This document shows positions 1 through 7,458 of a stretch of DNA of 20,348 nucleotides, piece after piece (the first letter of the stretch is position 1; each line of letters opens with the position of its first letter). The notes under the pieces are model-generated. The model saw only the letters and a list, made by a program, of their open reading frames with translations, was not told where the DNA came from and searched no databases. The DNA lies in assembly GCA_020024155.1 (NCBI GenBank), contig JAHHUE010000026.1, positions 1-20,348 of the forward strand, read 5' to 3'. This stretch comes from Oscillospiraceae bacterium (GTDB lineage: Bacteria; Bacillota; Clostridia; Oscillospirales; Ruminococcaceae). The position numbers and the translations under genes were made by a program.

Positions 1-634
1 GTATATTTATACTGGATAAAGTTTAAATATTTAACTTATAATATAATAGTTGTATTTGTTTAAATTTATCTATATTTAACTATACTAATTTTTTGTTATA
101 AGATGTTTTATCTAAAAAAATATACACAAACAATATAAAATTTTTAATGAAGATTTTTTCAATAATTAAATAGAAAATACTGTTTATATCTTATTTAAAC
201 TGCTTATAATTATCTTTTTTAAAATAACTATACTACTAAATGATATTGATATTATAAAAATAGTATTGGATTTTGATTTGCTTAAAACCGTTGTAAATAC
301 TGATTTTTTCGCATATAAACGCATTCGATATTGCAATAAATCTTAATATTTTTGCGCCCAGATTTCCTATAATGATATAAAATGCTATAAGCAGCGTTAA
401 GGGAATATTATAATCTTAGAGAGTAGATATATTTGTTGATTTTGCTCTCCTGTTTGCTGTAATAAGAATTGGCAGACGCATTTGTCAATGATGAGTGAAG
501 TCTTTCCATCTTGACGGTTGATAGGTGGTGGTCTGATATTCTGTACAGAGTAGCATTATTATTGAAAATTCATATATGAGTGCTATGATATACGGCATAC
601 AAACGGATAAATCAGGATTTGAGGGGGGTATCTT
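1..634. other. AT-rich left flank without a convincing gene
   Basis: Bases 1-400 are almost pure A/T with no supported gene, RNA or repeat. Between about 400 and 600 the composition changes to roughly 40 percent GC by eye. On the minus strand an open frame of about 51 codons runs from 569 to a stop at 408-410, with an internal Met in the stretch KMERLHSSL. It has no ribosome binding site at a start codon and I do not recognise it, so I do not call it a gene. The last bases before 635 carry a strong GAGGGGGG ribosome binding site for the broken acetyltransferase gene that follows. Confidence 0.5.
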
Positions 635-1008
635 ATGTGGGAAATAAACGAAGAACAGTTAACTGCTACAAAATATATTGATTTCTTAAAAAGAACCGAT
701 TTGGGTTCACAATATTCAAAAGAACCGTTTAGGGAAAGAATATCTAAACTTGTCAATAATACTTCAATAAGCCTTGTTGCAAGAAATGAGAACGGCTTAA
801 TTGTTGGTATTTTATTCGGATTAACAATTATGCATATTGTTTTTATGTGACAGATTTTGGGGTAGATAGAGATTATGAAGGGAACGGAATCGGTAAACAG
901 CTTATGAAAATGGCACATGATAAAGCTGGCGGAGAAAAGTATATCGCAATATATCTGATAGCAAATGAAAATGCTATTCCATTTTACTAAAATCTTGGTA
1001 TAGGTTAA
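635..1008 (+). pseudogene. GNAT-family N-acetyltransferase, frameshifted and with a nonsense codon
   Basis: The first frame reads MWEINEEQLTA to GLT and then stops at 848-850. Moving one base in frame at about 827 continues the protein as YAYCFYVTDFGVDRDY, then EGNGIGKQLMKMAHDKAGG, then ANENAIPFY. This is the typical GNAT acetyl-CoA-binding core (a VDRDYEGNGIG variant of the R/Q-x-x-G-x-G/A loop) and the family's C-terminal AIPFYxxLG motif. A TAA at 988-990 replaces the residue expected between FY and NLG, and the frame ends at 1006-1008. So there are two independent lesions: a one-base loss near 827 and a nonsense mutation. GNAT enzymes of this type acetylate small molecules or protein amines; this copy should be inactive. 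A strong GAGGGGGG ribosome binding site remains before the ATG at 635. Substrate unknown. Confidence 0.85.
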
Positions 1009-1087
1009 AGCATATATATGATTTTACAGATTATATCAAACATATACATAACACATTCATATTTTTTTGTTACAGTAAAAATATAAA

Positions 1088-1108
1088 AGGACACCATAGC
1101 AGTGTCCT
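1088..1108 (+). other. Short hairpin in leader of the DUF4298 gene
   Basis: AGGACAC (1088-1094) pairs with GTGTCCT (1102-1108) around a 7-base loop. There is no clean T-run directly after it on the plus strand, so it is a weak terminator at best. It lies 25 bases before the DUF4298 start codon and could be a remnant terminator of the broken acetyltransferase gene or a leader structure. Confidence 0.35.
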
Positions 1109-1133
1109 AAAAGATTTTAATTTAGAGGTAAAT

Positions 1134-1436
1134 ATGAAAAGTTTCGAACATATCGAAAAAATGGAAGCTATTATGAACAGTCACGAAGAAATAATCAAAA
1201 AGTTAGAAGATGATTTAGATTTTATTGAAAATCATCAAGAAGATTATAATTCTCTTATAGAGTATTATTTCAGTGAACAGAGAAACCAAGATTTAGAGGA
1301 TGATAAAAACGGAATTATTCCAAAAACAATGAGCAGAGGCGTGCTTTCTGAGGATTTAATATATGATTTAATGAGCGATTATTATGATTTGGGTATAAGA
1401 ATGTTGGAAGTATCGGCAAAAATTTTAAAACGATAA
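1134..1436 (+). CDS. DUF4298 family protein
   Basis: A 100-residue soluble acidic protein of unknown function. The N-terminal half (about residues 3-50) is charged and helical, with heptad-like spacing that suggests a coiled coil. The C-terminal half carries the recognisable family signature: a short EYYFSEQRNQDLEDD stretch, then RGVLSEDLIYDLM, then ARNL-like helix IRMLEVSAKIL. Proteins of this family are usually about 90-100 residues and have no assigned biochemical role. The ATG at 1134 follows AGAGGT at a normal distance. The gene ends only 12 bases from the tail of the convergent AraC gene, with no terminator visible between them, so transcripts from both sides may overlap. Confidence 0.8.
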   Translation: MKSFEHIEKMEAIMNSHEEIIKKLEDDLDFIENHQEDYNSLIEYYFSEQRNQDLEDDKNGIIPKTMSRGVLSEDLIYDLMSDYYDLGIRMLEVSAKILKR

Positions 1437-1448
1437 TTTTTGCAAGCA

Positions 1449-2303
1449 CTATTTAAACTGACTTACATATTGCTGAGCTGACATACCTTTATGCTTTTTG
1501 AAAACTTTACAAAAATAGCTTATATCATTATATCCGTTATCTGTGGCAGCCTCTGTTATATTTTTATGTCCCCATTTTATTTCATAACAAATATTTTCAA
1601 TTCTCACAGAATTTATGTATTCAATAGGTGTTTTACCGGTGTACTCTTTAAATATTCGGCATAGATAATTTGGGGTAAGATTAGAGTTTTCTGCCAGAAG
1701 TTCAAGAGTTATATGTTCTGTATAATTTCTGTCTATCCATTTAACTAAATCTGCAATGGTATTTGTTTTTGATGATAATTTTTTTGATACTTTAATTTGA
1801 GTAATTTTATTATCAGAATATAAATTTTTGAAAAGCATAAATAAATTGCCCATAGTGGCAAGCTCGTAGTAATCTGCTTTTTCTTTTAATGTATTAAATA
1901 AATTTATTATACAGTTATACAGTTCAGTGTTATCTTGGTGGAAAATCGGAGATATTTCTAGCTGACCTGTTATAATCGGATTTATAAAAGACGGAAAAAT
2001 CTCGTTGCCTTTTTTTATAAGCATAGACAGGTCAAAAACAATACATTCATACTCACAGTCTTCCGGTATACCACGATGAAGATTTTTGCAGTTTACAAAA
2101 GCCACATCTCCTGCAAAAAGAGGATAATGCATATTGTTTATAAATAAATTAAGTGTTCCCTCATTAACTTTTATAATTTCAAGTTCTTTGTGCCAATGCA
2201 GCGGCATTATATATTGAGAATGAGAAGAATCAACGCAATAAAGCTGTATAGGAAAATCAGCTTGGCCGTGTTGTTTATTTTCGACATATTCATTATATTT
2301 CAT
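1449..2303 (-). CDS. AraC-family transcriptional regulator, probable regulator of the fucose operon
   Basis: A 284-residue regulator. Residues about 15-95 form a cupin-like sensor domain (LYCVDSSHSQYIMPLHWHKELEII, then a FAGDVAFVN strand). Residues about 185-284 form the two helix-turn-helix AraC/XylS DNA-binding domain: ITLELLAENSNLTPNYLCRIFK is the first helix pair and ISYFCKVFKKHKGMSAQQY the second. I chose the ATG at 2303 rather than the GTG at 2312 because the AGGTGA ribosome binding site overlaps that GTG. The gene is divergent from fucI and separated from it by about 120 bases with paired repeats, the usual layout of an AraC activator and its target. That it senses fucose or a fucose metabolite is inferred from position only. 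Confidence 0.85.
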   Translation of the reverse strand: MKYNEYVENKQHGQADFPIQLYCVDSSHSQYIMPLHWHKELEIIKVNEGTLNLFINNMHYPLFAGDVAFVNCKNLHRGIPEDCEYECIVFDLSMLIKKGNEIFPSFINPIITGQLEISPIFHQDNTELYNCIINLFNTLKEKADYYELATMGNLFMLFKNLYSDNKITQIKVSKKLSSKTNTIADLVKWIDRNYTEHITLELLAENSNLTPNYLCRIFKEYTGKTPIEYINSVRIENICYEIKWGHKNITEAATDNGYNDISYFCKVFKKHKGMSAQQYVSQFK

Positions 2304-2324
2304 ATTTTTCACCTAAAAGATAAA

Positions 2325-2354
2325 ATAGTACAATAATTTAAGAATAATATACAA
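2325..2354 (-). promoter_or_regulatory. Candidate promoter of the AraC gene
   Basis: Read on the minus strand, TTGTAT (2354-2349) and TACTAT (2330-2325) are separated by 18 bases, a fair sigma-A type promoter about 20 bases before the AGGTGA ribosome binding site. The -35 element lies inside the left ATACAAGTAT repeat, so a protein bound there would also affect this gene. Confidence 0.5.
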
Positions 2355-2389
2355 GTATTCTATAATATTTTAAATTATAATACAAGTAT
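2349..2389. repeat. Direct repeat ATACAAGTAT x2, candidate AraC operator
   Basis: ATACAAGTAT occurs at 2349-2358 and 2380-2389, start to start 31 bp, about three helical turns, so both copies face the same side of the helix. Each copy is itself an imperfect palindrome (ATAC-AA-GTAT), and each is followed within two bases by TATAAT (2361-2366 and 2391-2396). The location between the divergent AraC gene and fucI fits an AraC-dimer operator. The binding protein is inferred. Confidence 0.55.
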
Positions 2390-2396
2390 GTATAAT
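2368..2396 (+). promoter_or_regulatory. Candidate fucI operon promoter
   Basis: TATAAT at 2391-2396 is a perfect -10 element, preceded at 17 bases by a poor -35 (TTTTAA, 2368-2373). A weak -35 with an operator directly beside the -10 is expected for an activator-dependent promoter. The ribosome binding site GGAGG follows at 2411-2415. Confidence 0.45.
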
Positions 2397-2424
2397 TACG
2401 AACAAAAAACGGAGGATAAAATTT

Positions 2425-4221
2425 ATGGCTAAATCAAGACTTATCGGCGATTACCCAGTAATTGGTATCAGACCAACAATCGACGCTCGTCGTGGTATAT
2501 TGGGTGTAAGAGAATCTCTTGAAGAACAAACAATGAATATGGCAAAAAGTGCTGCAAAACTTTTTACAGAAAACCTTAAATATTCTAACGGTGAACCTGT
2601 TAAAGTTGTAATTGCAGATTCAACAATCGGTAGAGTTTCAGAATCTGCTGCTTGTGCAGATAAATTCCGTAAAGAAGGCGTTGATATCACACTTACAGTT
2701 ACACCTTGCTGGTGCTACGGCGCTGAAACAATGGATATGGACAGAGATACAATTAAAGCTGTATGGGGCTTTAACGGCACAGAAAGACCAGGTGCTGTAT
2801 ATCTTGCATCTGTTCTTGCAACACACGCACAAAAAGGCTTGCCAGCTTTTGGTATCTACGGTCACGAAGTTCAGGACGGTTCTGACACAGAAATTCCAGA
2901 AGATGTAAAAGAAAAACTTCTTCGTTTTGGCAGAGCTGCTGTTGCTGCTGCATCTATGAGAGGCAAATCATACCTTCAAATTGGTTCAATTTGTATGGGT
3001 ATCGGTGGCTCTATCATAGATACAGACTTTATTGAAGACTATCTCGGTATGCGTGTTGAATCTGTTGACGAAGTTGAAATTATTCGCAGAATGACAGAAG
3101 GCATCTACGATGAAGAAGAATATCAGAAAGCTCTTAAATGGACAAAAGAACACTGCATTGAAGGCTTTGATAAAAACCCAGAAGAACTTCAAAAATCAAG
3201 AGAAGAAAAAGATAAAGACTGGGAATTTGTTGTAAAAATGATGGTTATCATCAAAGACCTTATGAACGGTAACGACAAACTTCCAAAAGGCTGTGAAGAA
3301 GAAATGCTTGGTCACAATGCTATTGCAGCAGGTTTCCAAGGTCAAAGACAGTGGACAGACTTCTATCCAAACGGTGACTTTGCAGAAGCAATGCTCAACA
3401 CTTCTTTTGACTGGAATGGTACTCGTGAACCTTACATTCTTGCAACAGAAAACGATACACTTAACGGCCTTGGTATGCTCTTTATGAAATTGCTCACAAA
3501 CCGTGCACAGATGTTTGCTGATGTTCGTACATATTGGAGCAATGACGCTGTAAAGAGAGTTACAGGCTATGATATAGAAGGCAAAGCTAAAGAATCTGAC
3601 GGTATTATCCACCTTATTAACTCCGGTGCTTGCTGCCTTGACGCAAACGCAGAAGCTAAGGACGCAAATGGTAACGGCATTATCAAACCTTGGTACGATG
3701 TTACAGAAGCTGACCAAAAAGCTATTATGGAAAATACAACATGGAACTATGCTGACATCGGTTATTTCAGAGGTGGCGGATACTCTTCACGCTTTGAAAC
3801 AAAAGCAGAAATGCCTGCAACAATGATTAGACTTAACATCGTTAAAGGTCTTGGTCCAGTTCTTCAAATTGCTGAGGGTTGGACAGTTGAATTGCCACGC
3901 GAAGTTTCTGACACACTTTGGAAGAGAACAGACTACACATGGCCTTGCACATGGTTTGCTCCAAGATGTACAGGCGAAGGTGCATTTAAAACAGCTTATG
4001 ATGTAATGAACAACTGGGGTGCAAACCACGGTGCTATTTCTTACGGTCATATCGGTGCAGATTTGATTACACTTTGTTCAATGCTTAGAATTCCTGTTTG
4101 TATGCATAATGTACCAGAAGAAAAAATCTTCCGTCCAGCAGCATGGAACGCATTTGGTATGGATAAAGAAGGCGCAGATTACAGAGCATGTGCAAACTTT
4201 GGCCCATGCTTTAAGAAATAA
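2425..4221 (+). CDS. fucI: L-fucose isomerase
   Basis: Converts L-fucose to L-fuculose in the cytoplasm, the first step of phosphorylative fucose catabolism; members also act on D-arabinose. The 598 residues match the family length (E. coli FucI is 591). The Mn-binding residues are visible and collinear with E. coli E337, D361 and H528: E342 in ATENDTLNG, D366 in FADVRTYWS and H542 in SYGHIGADLI. Other family blocks are IGIRPTIDARRG near the N-terminus, TPCWCYGAETMD (residues 93-104) and the C-terminal FGMDKEGADYRACANFGPC. The ATG at 2425 has GGAGG nine bases upstream. First gene of the fucI-fucA-kinase operon; the stop codon overlaps the AAGGAG ribosome binding site of fucA. Codon use is strongly biased (ACA, CTT, GAA, GGT), suggesting high expression when induced. 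Confidence 0.96.
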   Translation: MAKSRLIGDYPVIGIRPTIDARRGILGVRESLEEQTMNMAKSAAKLFTENLKYSNGEPVKVVIADSTIGRVSESAACADKFRKEGVDITLTVTPCWCYGAETMDMDRDTIKAVWGFNGTERPGAVYLASVLATHAQKGLPAFGIYGHEVQDGSDTEIPEDVKEKLLRFGRAAVAAASMRGKSYLQIGSICMGIGGSIIDTDFIEDYLGMRVESVDEVEIIRRMTEGIYDEEEYQKALKWTKEHCIEGFDKNPEELQKSREEKDKDWEFVVKMMVIIKDLMNGNDKLPKGCEEEMLGHNAIAAGFQGQRQWTDFYPNGDFAEAMLNTSFDWNGTREPYILATENDTLNGLGMLFMKLLTNRAQMFADVRTYWSNDAVKRVTGYDIEGKAKESDGIIHLINSGACCLDANAEAKDANGNGIIKPWYDVTEADQKAIMENTTWNYADIGYFRGGGYSSRFETKAEMPATMIRLNIVKGLGPVLQIAEGWTVELPREVSDTLWKRTDYTWPCTWFAPRCTGEGAFKTAYDVMNNWGANHGAISYGHIGADLITLCSMLRIPVCMHNVPEEKIFRPAAWNAFGMDKEGADYRACANFGPCFKK

Positions 4222-4235
4222 GGAGATATAAAATT

Positions 4236-4925
4236 ATGTTATACATGGAATTAAGAGAACAAATTTGTGATGTTTGTCACAAAATGTGGCAGCAAGGCTG
4301 GGTTGCAGCAAACGACGGTAATGTATCTGTAAAACTGCCGGACGGAAACTTTATGGCAACACCAACAGGTATAAGCAAAAGCTTTATCACACCTGAAAAA
4401 CTTGTTATCATTGACTCTGATGGCAAAGTTATTGAAGGCGAACCAGGCTACAAACCATCAAGTGAAATCAAAATGCACTTGCGTTGCTACAAAGAAAGAG
4501 AAGATGTTGGTGCAGTTGTACACGCACATCCAGCAACAGCAACAGGTTTTGCAGTTGCAGGCAAAAGCCTTGACAGCTATTCTATGATTGAAACAGTTGT
4601 TGCAATTGGTTCAATTCCTCTTACTCCATACGGCACACCAAGTACAAACGAAGTGCCAGACGCAATTGCTCCATACCTTAAAGAACACGATGTTATGCTT
4701 TTGCAAAACCATGGTGCTCTTACAGTAGGTTGCGACCTTATCACAGCATACTACCGTATGGAAACATTGGAACTCTTTGCAAAAATTTCTCTTACAGCTC
4801 ACCTTTTGGGTGGTGCAAAAGAAATTGAAAAACCACAAATAGACAAACTTTTGGATTTGCGTGAAAATTACTATAAAGTAACTGGCAAACATCCAGGTTA
4901 CAAACACTATAACGAAGAAAAATAA
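4236..4925 (+). CDS. fucA: L-fuculose-1-phosphate aldolase (class II aldolase)
   Basis: Cleaves L-fuculose 1-phosphate to dihydroxyacetone phosphate and L-lactaldehyde in the cytoplasm. The 229-residue protein is a zinc-dependent class II aldolase/adducin family member. The E. coli FucA catalytic and zinc residues are found at a constant offset of four: E77 in KPSSEIKMHL (E73), H96 and H98 in VVHAHPATATG (H92, H94), and H159 in LLQNHGALTVG (H155). The phosphate-binding NDGNVSV and TPTGISKS stretches are near residues 27-49. The ATG at 4236 follows AGGAGAT, whose first base is also the last base of the fucI stop codon; the genes are 14 bases apart and must be co-transcribed. Sister families (ribulose-5-P epimerase, rhamnulose-1-P aldolase) are possible in principle, but the fucI neighbour settles the assignment. 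Confidence 0.92.
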   Translation: MLYMELREQICDVCHKMWQQGWVAANDGNVSVKLPDGNFMATPTGISKSFITPEKLVIIDSDGKVIEGEPGYKPSSEIKMHLRCYKEREDVGAVVHAHPATATGFAVAGKSLDSYSMIETVVAIGSIPLTPYGTPSTNEVPDAIAPYLKEHDVMLLQNHGALTVGCDLITAYYRMETLELFAKISLTAHLLGGAKEIEKPQIDKLLDLRENYYKVTGKHPGYKHYNEEK

Positions 4926-4962
4926 TTGCTTTAAATAAACGGTTATTATAGACAGTTTAAAA

Positions 4963-4997
4963 TTCCCCTTTGTGAAAATAAGTTTTGCAAAGGGGAA
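4963..4997 (+). promoter_or_regulatory. Intercistronic hairpin between fucA and the kinase gene
   Basis: TTCCCCTTTG (4963-4972) pairs perfectly with CAAAGGGGAA (4988-4997); AAAA and TTTT inside the loop can extend it. AAAATTTT and then the AGGAGGA ribosome binding site (5004-5010) follow directly. It could be a partial terminator or an mRNA-stabilising element that sets the kinase level relative to fucI and fucA. The short, broken T tract makes full termination unlikely. Confidence 0.6.
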
Positions 4998-5017
4998 AAT
5001 TTTAGGAGGACTTAACT

Positions 5018-6331
5018 GTGGCATATTGTCTTGCAATTGATATAGGTGCATCAAGTGGACGCCATATTCTTGGTGAGTATGTAGACGGAAAACTAAAAAT
5101 TGAAGAAATTTATCGTTTTGATAACGGTCTTAAAAAAGTGGACGGTTATCTTTCTTGGGATATAGAATATCTTTCAAAAAATATTATTGAAGGTATAAAG
5201 AAATGTGCAGAAATCGGCAAAATTCCTTCAACAGTTGCAATTGATACATGGGGTGTTGACTATGTTCTTCTCGATAAGAACAATAAAGAAATTCTCCCTG
5301 CTGTTTCTTATCGTGACAGCCGTACAGATGGAATACCGGAAGAAGTTGACAAAATTATAAGTCAGAATGATTTATATGCAAAAACAGGTATTCAAAGAGC
5401 AAATTATAATACAATTTATCAGCTTTATACTGATGTTAAATCCGGCAGACTTGAAAATGCAGAACATCTTTTGATGATGCCGGAATATTTAAGTTATATC
5501 CTTACAGGTGTTATGAAAAGCGAGTACACAATTGCGTCAACAACCTCACTTTTAAATGCATATAACAAAAACTGGGATATGGATATTATAAAAAGACTTG
5601 GCATTAAACCAACAATTTTTAACGAAATACAAATGCCGTCAACAAAAGTTGGCAACTTTACACAACAAGTTATTGATTATGTTGGATTTGATGCAGAAGT
5701 TGTTTTTGCACCATCTCACGATACAGCAAGTGCAGTTGCAGCTTGCACACTTACAGGACATGGTATGTATATTTCTTCTGGTACTTGGAGCTTAATCGGG
5801 GCACAGAATAATTATCCGGTACTTACAGAAGCAGCACTTAACGCAAACTTTACAAATGAAGGTGGGGTAAAGGGTACATACAGATTTTTGAAAAATATTA
5901 TGGGTATGTGGCTTATCCAAAGCATTAGAAATAATCTTGGCAGAAAATATTCTTTCCAAGAAATGATGGATATGTCCAGAGAAAGCACATATACAAAAAC
6001 ATTTAATCCAAACGACCCACGCCTTGTTGCACCTGAAAATATGATTGAAGCAATTACAGAATGTCTTGGAGAAAAAGAACTTCCTATTGCTGATATTATA
6101 AACAGTGTTTACCATTCTCTTGCTAAATCTTATGCAGAAGTTGTAAAAGAAATTGAAGAAGTAACCGGCGAAGAAGTTGACTGCATAAATATTGTTGGTG
6201 GTGGCAGCCAGGCAACATATCTTAATGAGCTTACAGAAAAATATACACACAAACCTGTTACAGCAGGACCTGTTGAGGCAACTGCAATAGGAAATCTTAA
6301 AGCTCAGTTTGATTATCTTTTACAGAAATAA
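5018..6331 (+). CDS. FGGY-family sugar kinase, rhamnulokinase (RhaB) type, probable L-fuculokinase
   Basis: Phosphorylates a ketohexose at O-1 with ATP; here most likely L-fuculose, giving the fucA substrate. The 437 residues follow the rhamnulokinase branch of the FGGY fold: the first phosphate loop DIGASSGRH (residues 8-16), DTWGVDY (76-82) and the catalytic base D235 in PSHDTASAV (equivalent to E. coli RhaB D237). The second-domain ATP loop is SSGTWSL, and IVGGGSQATYLNE is close to the C-terminus. By sequence it is rhaB-like, not fucK-like, but no rhamnose gene is near and it sits behind fucI and fucA, so I assign fuculose as the probable substrate by context. The start is GTG at 5018, placed by AGGAGGA at 5004-5010. 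A terminator follows the gene. Confidence 0.88.
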   Translation: MAYCLAIDIGASSGRHILGEYVDGKLKIEEIYRFDNGLKKVDGYLSWDIEYLSKNIIEGIKKCAEIGKIPSTVAIDTWGVDYVLLDKNNKEILPAVSYRDSRTDGIPEEVDKIISQNDLYAKTGIQRANYNTIYQLYTDVKSGRLENAEHLLMMPEYLSYILTGVMKSEYTIASTTSLLNAYNKNWDMDIIKRLGIKPTIFNEIQMPSTKVGNFTQQVIDYVGFDAEVVFAPSHDTASAVAACTLTGHGMYISSGTWSLIGAQNNYPVLTEAALNANFTNEGGVKGTYRFLKNIMGMWLIQSIRNNLGRKYSFQEMMDMSRESTYTKTFNPNDPRLVAPENMIEAITECLGEKELPIADIINSVYHSLAKSYAEVVKEIEEVTGEEVDCINIVGGGSQATYLNELTEKYTHKPVTAGPVEATAIGNLKAQFDYLLQK

Positions 6332-6365
6332 AATTATATTTATTTGGGTATTTTTTATAACATAT

Positions 6366-6401
6366 AAAAACAGCACTGAGAATTTTCTTGGTGCTGTTTT
6401 T
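6366..6401 (+). terminator. Rho-independent terminator of the fucose operon
   Basis: AAAAACAGCAC (6366-6376) pairs with GTGCTGTTTTT (6391-6401). The intervening GAGAA and TTCTT extend the stem with one G-T pair. The T-run is on the plus-strand side, so it ends the fucI-fucA-kinase transcript. Confidence 0.85.
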
Positions 6402-6464
6402 CTGTAAATTTATATTTATGATATAGTAAAAATGATAAAACATAATTTGAAAGAAAAGGTATCT

Positions 6465-6734
6465 ATGAGAAAAATAAAATTTTTACATATTATTTGTGGG
6501 CTGATATGTATTATACTGTTTGTTGTTTTTGTAATAATGGGTTTTTTTGAACGGATATTTTTTATTCCTGCATTGTGTGCAATTATTGGATATATGGTAA
6601 TTGATAAAAAGTATTTAAGATTCCCTAATTGCCAAGCTTTTACAAATATAGACCGACTTTTATAAGCAAAAAAACATACATATTACTGCTATAAATGTGG
6701 GGAAAAATTGAAATTGAAAAATAGTGTATTATAA
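6465..6734 (+). pseudogene. Small membrane protein with C-terminal zinc ribbon, degraded
   Basis: The ATG at 6465 follows AAAAGGT. The frame encodes two hydrophobic segments (about residues 6-28 and 30-45), then KKYLRFPNCQAFTNIDRLL, and stops at TAA 6663-6665. Reading straight through the stop in the same frame gives AKKHTYYCYKCGEKLKLKN to a second stop at 6732-6734. The second half contains a CxxC knuckle (C-Y-K-C-G), and the first half has F-P-N-C where a C-P-N-C knuckle is expected. So a four-cysteine zinc ribbon appears broken by one Cys-to-Phe change and one nonsense codon. A short functional membrane peptide cannot be ruled out, but the conserved-looking downstream knuckle favours a recent pseudogene. 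Function of the parent family unknown to me. Confidence 0.65.
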
Positions 6735-6763
6735 AAAAGCGTGACTTTTAAGCCACGCTTTTT
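6734..6763. terminator. Bidirectional terminator between convergent genes
   Basis: AAAAAGCGTG (6734-6743) pairs with CACGCTTTTT (6754-6763), with T-runs on both strands. It lies between the plus-strand zinc-ribbon remnant and the end of the minus-strand membrane protein gene and can serve both. Confidence 0.85.
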
Positions 6764-6775
6764 GTTTTGATGATT

Positions 6776-7234
6776 TTATTGTTCAGCATCTTTTTCTGAT
6801 TTTTCAACACCTTTTTTATAAAGATATAGGCATAAAGATAAAACAATAAAACAAAGTATGAACATAGATATAAACATAAATATTGCTGTTGCAATTGAAC
6901 CAATAAGTTTATGATAATTATTAAAAGAAATTACACCCCAAATTATACCCATAATAATACCGGCTACGGAACTTACTATAATATTTGTGCTTACAGTTGG
7001 TTTAAGCTTTCTGTCCCATATACCATTTTTTAAATAAGAGATAGTCATAAATAAACAGGTGATAGAAAGAACTGCACATTCTCCTAAAATAGGCTTGGCA
7101 TCTCCACCATAAGCAATCAACTGCACAACAATAGATATAATAAGTAAAGTGTAAAAGAGCCAGCAGGCGTTATGCTCAACTTTTAATGCTTTTAATTCCT
7201 GCATTTCATCAAGATTAGATTTATTCTTCTTCAT
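6776..7234 (-). CDS. Four-helix membrane protein paired with XRE regulator
   Basis: A 152-residue integral membrane protein of unknown function. A charged N-terminus (KKNKSNLDEMQELKALKVEHNA) precedes four hydrophobic segments at about residues 24-44, 50-68, 84-105 and 112-138; the C-terminal tail is charged. Small four-helix proteins like this are commonly co-transcribed with a short XRE regulator in Clostridia. The start is the ATG at 7234, because GGGAGG (7246-7241) sits inside the 3' end of the XRE gene at correct spacing, so the two reading frames overlap by 14 bases and translation is probably coupled. It may sense or respond to the membrane state and control the regulator, but nothing in the sequence proves this. 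Confidence 0.75.
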   Translation of the reverse strand: MKKNKSNLDEMQELKALKVEHNACWLFYTLLIISIVVQLIAYGGDAKPILGECAVLSITCLFMTISYLKNGIWDRKLKPTVSTNIIVSSVAGIIMGIIWGVISFNNYHKLIGSIATAIFMFISMFILCFIVLSLCLYLYKKGVEKSEKDAEQ

Positions 7235-7433
7235 CTTCGTCCTCCCAAAATAAAGTATCAAGATTTTTACCCAAAGCTCTGCAAATTTTTCTGCAAAGTT
7301 TTATAGTTGGATTATATTCGCCTTTTTCAATAGCATTTATGGTTTGTCTTGAAACACCAACCATATCTGCCAAATCTTTTTGCGTCATATCTTTTTCAGC
7401 CCTTGCAACCTTTATAGCGATATTCTTTGGCAT
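7221..7433 (-). CDS. XRE-family helix-turn-helix transcriptional regulator
   Basis: A 70-residue single-domain DNA-binding protein. Residues 4-60 are a typical Cro/C1 helix-turn-helix: IAIKVARAEKDMTQKDLADMVGVSRQTINAIEKG, then NPTIKLCRKICRALG and the usual LDTLFW end. This compact type often represses its own operon. I place the start at ATG 7433, after the AAAGGGG ribosome binding site. An upstream in-frame ATG at 7460 overlaps the -10 element of the predicted promoter and would not be transcribed. The tail is acidic (EDEDEEE) and encodes the ribosome binding site and start of the membrane protein gene in another frame. Confidence 0.88.
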   Translation of the reverse strand: MPKNIAIKVARAEKDMTQKDLADMVGVSRQTINAIEKGEYNPTIKLCRKICRALGKNLDTLFWEDEDEEE

Positions 7434-7458
7434 ACAATCAACCCCTTTCGTTGAATAC

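Noticed and set aside
583..918. Minus-strand open frame of 111 codons
   Set aside because: It is the antisense of the broken GNAT gene and has no start signals.
2304..2424. Catabolite repression (cre) site or riboswitch before fucI
   Set aside because: No sequence fitting the cre consensus and no leader long enough for a riboswitch.
3196..3717. Minus-strand open frame of 173 codons inside fucI
   Set aside because: It is rich in Cys, Phe and Val, has no ribosome binding site, and lies opposite a gene with clear catalytic motifs; it is a by-product of biased codons.
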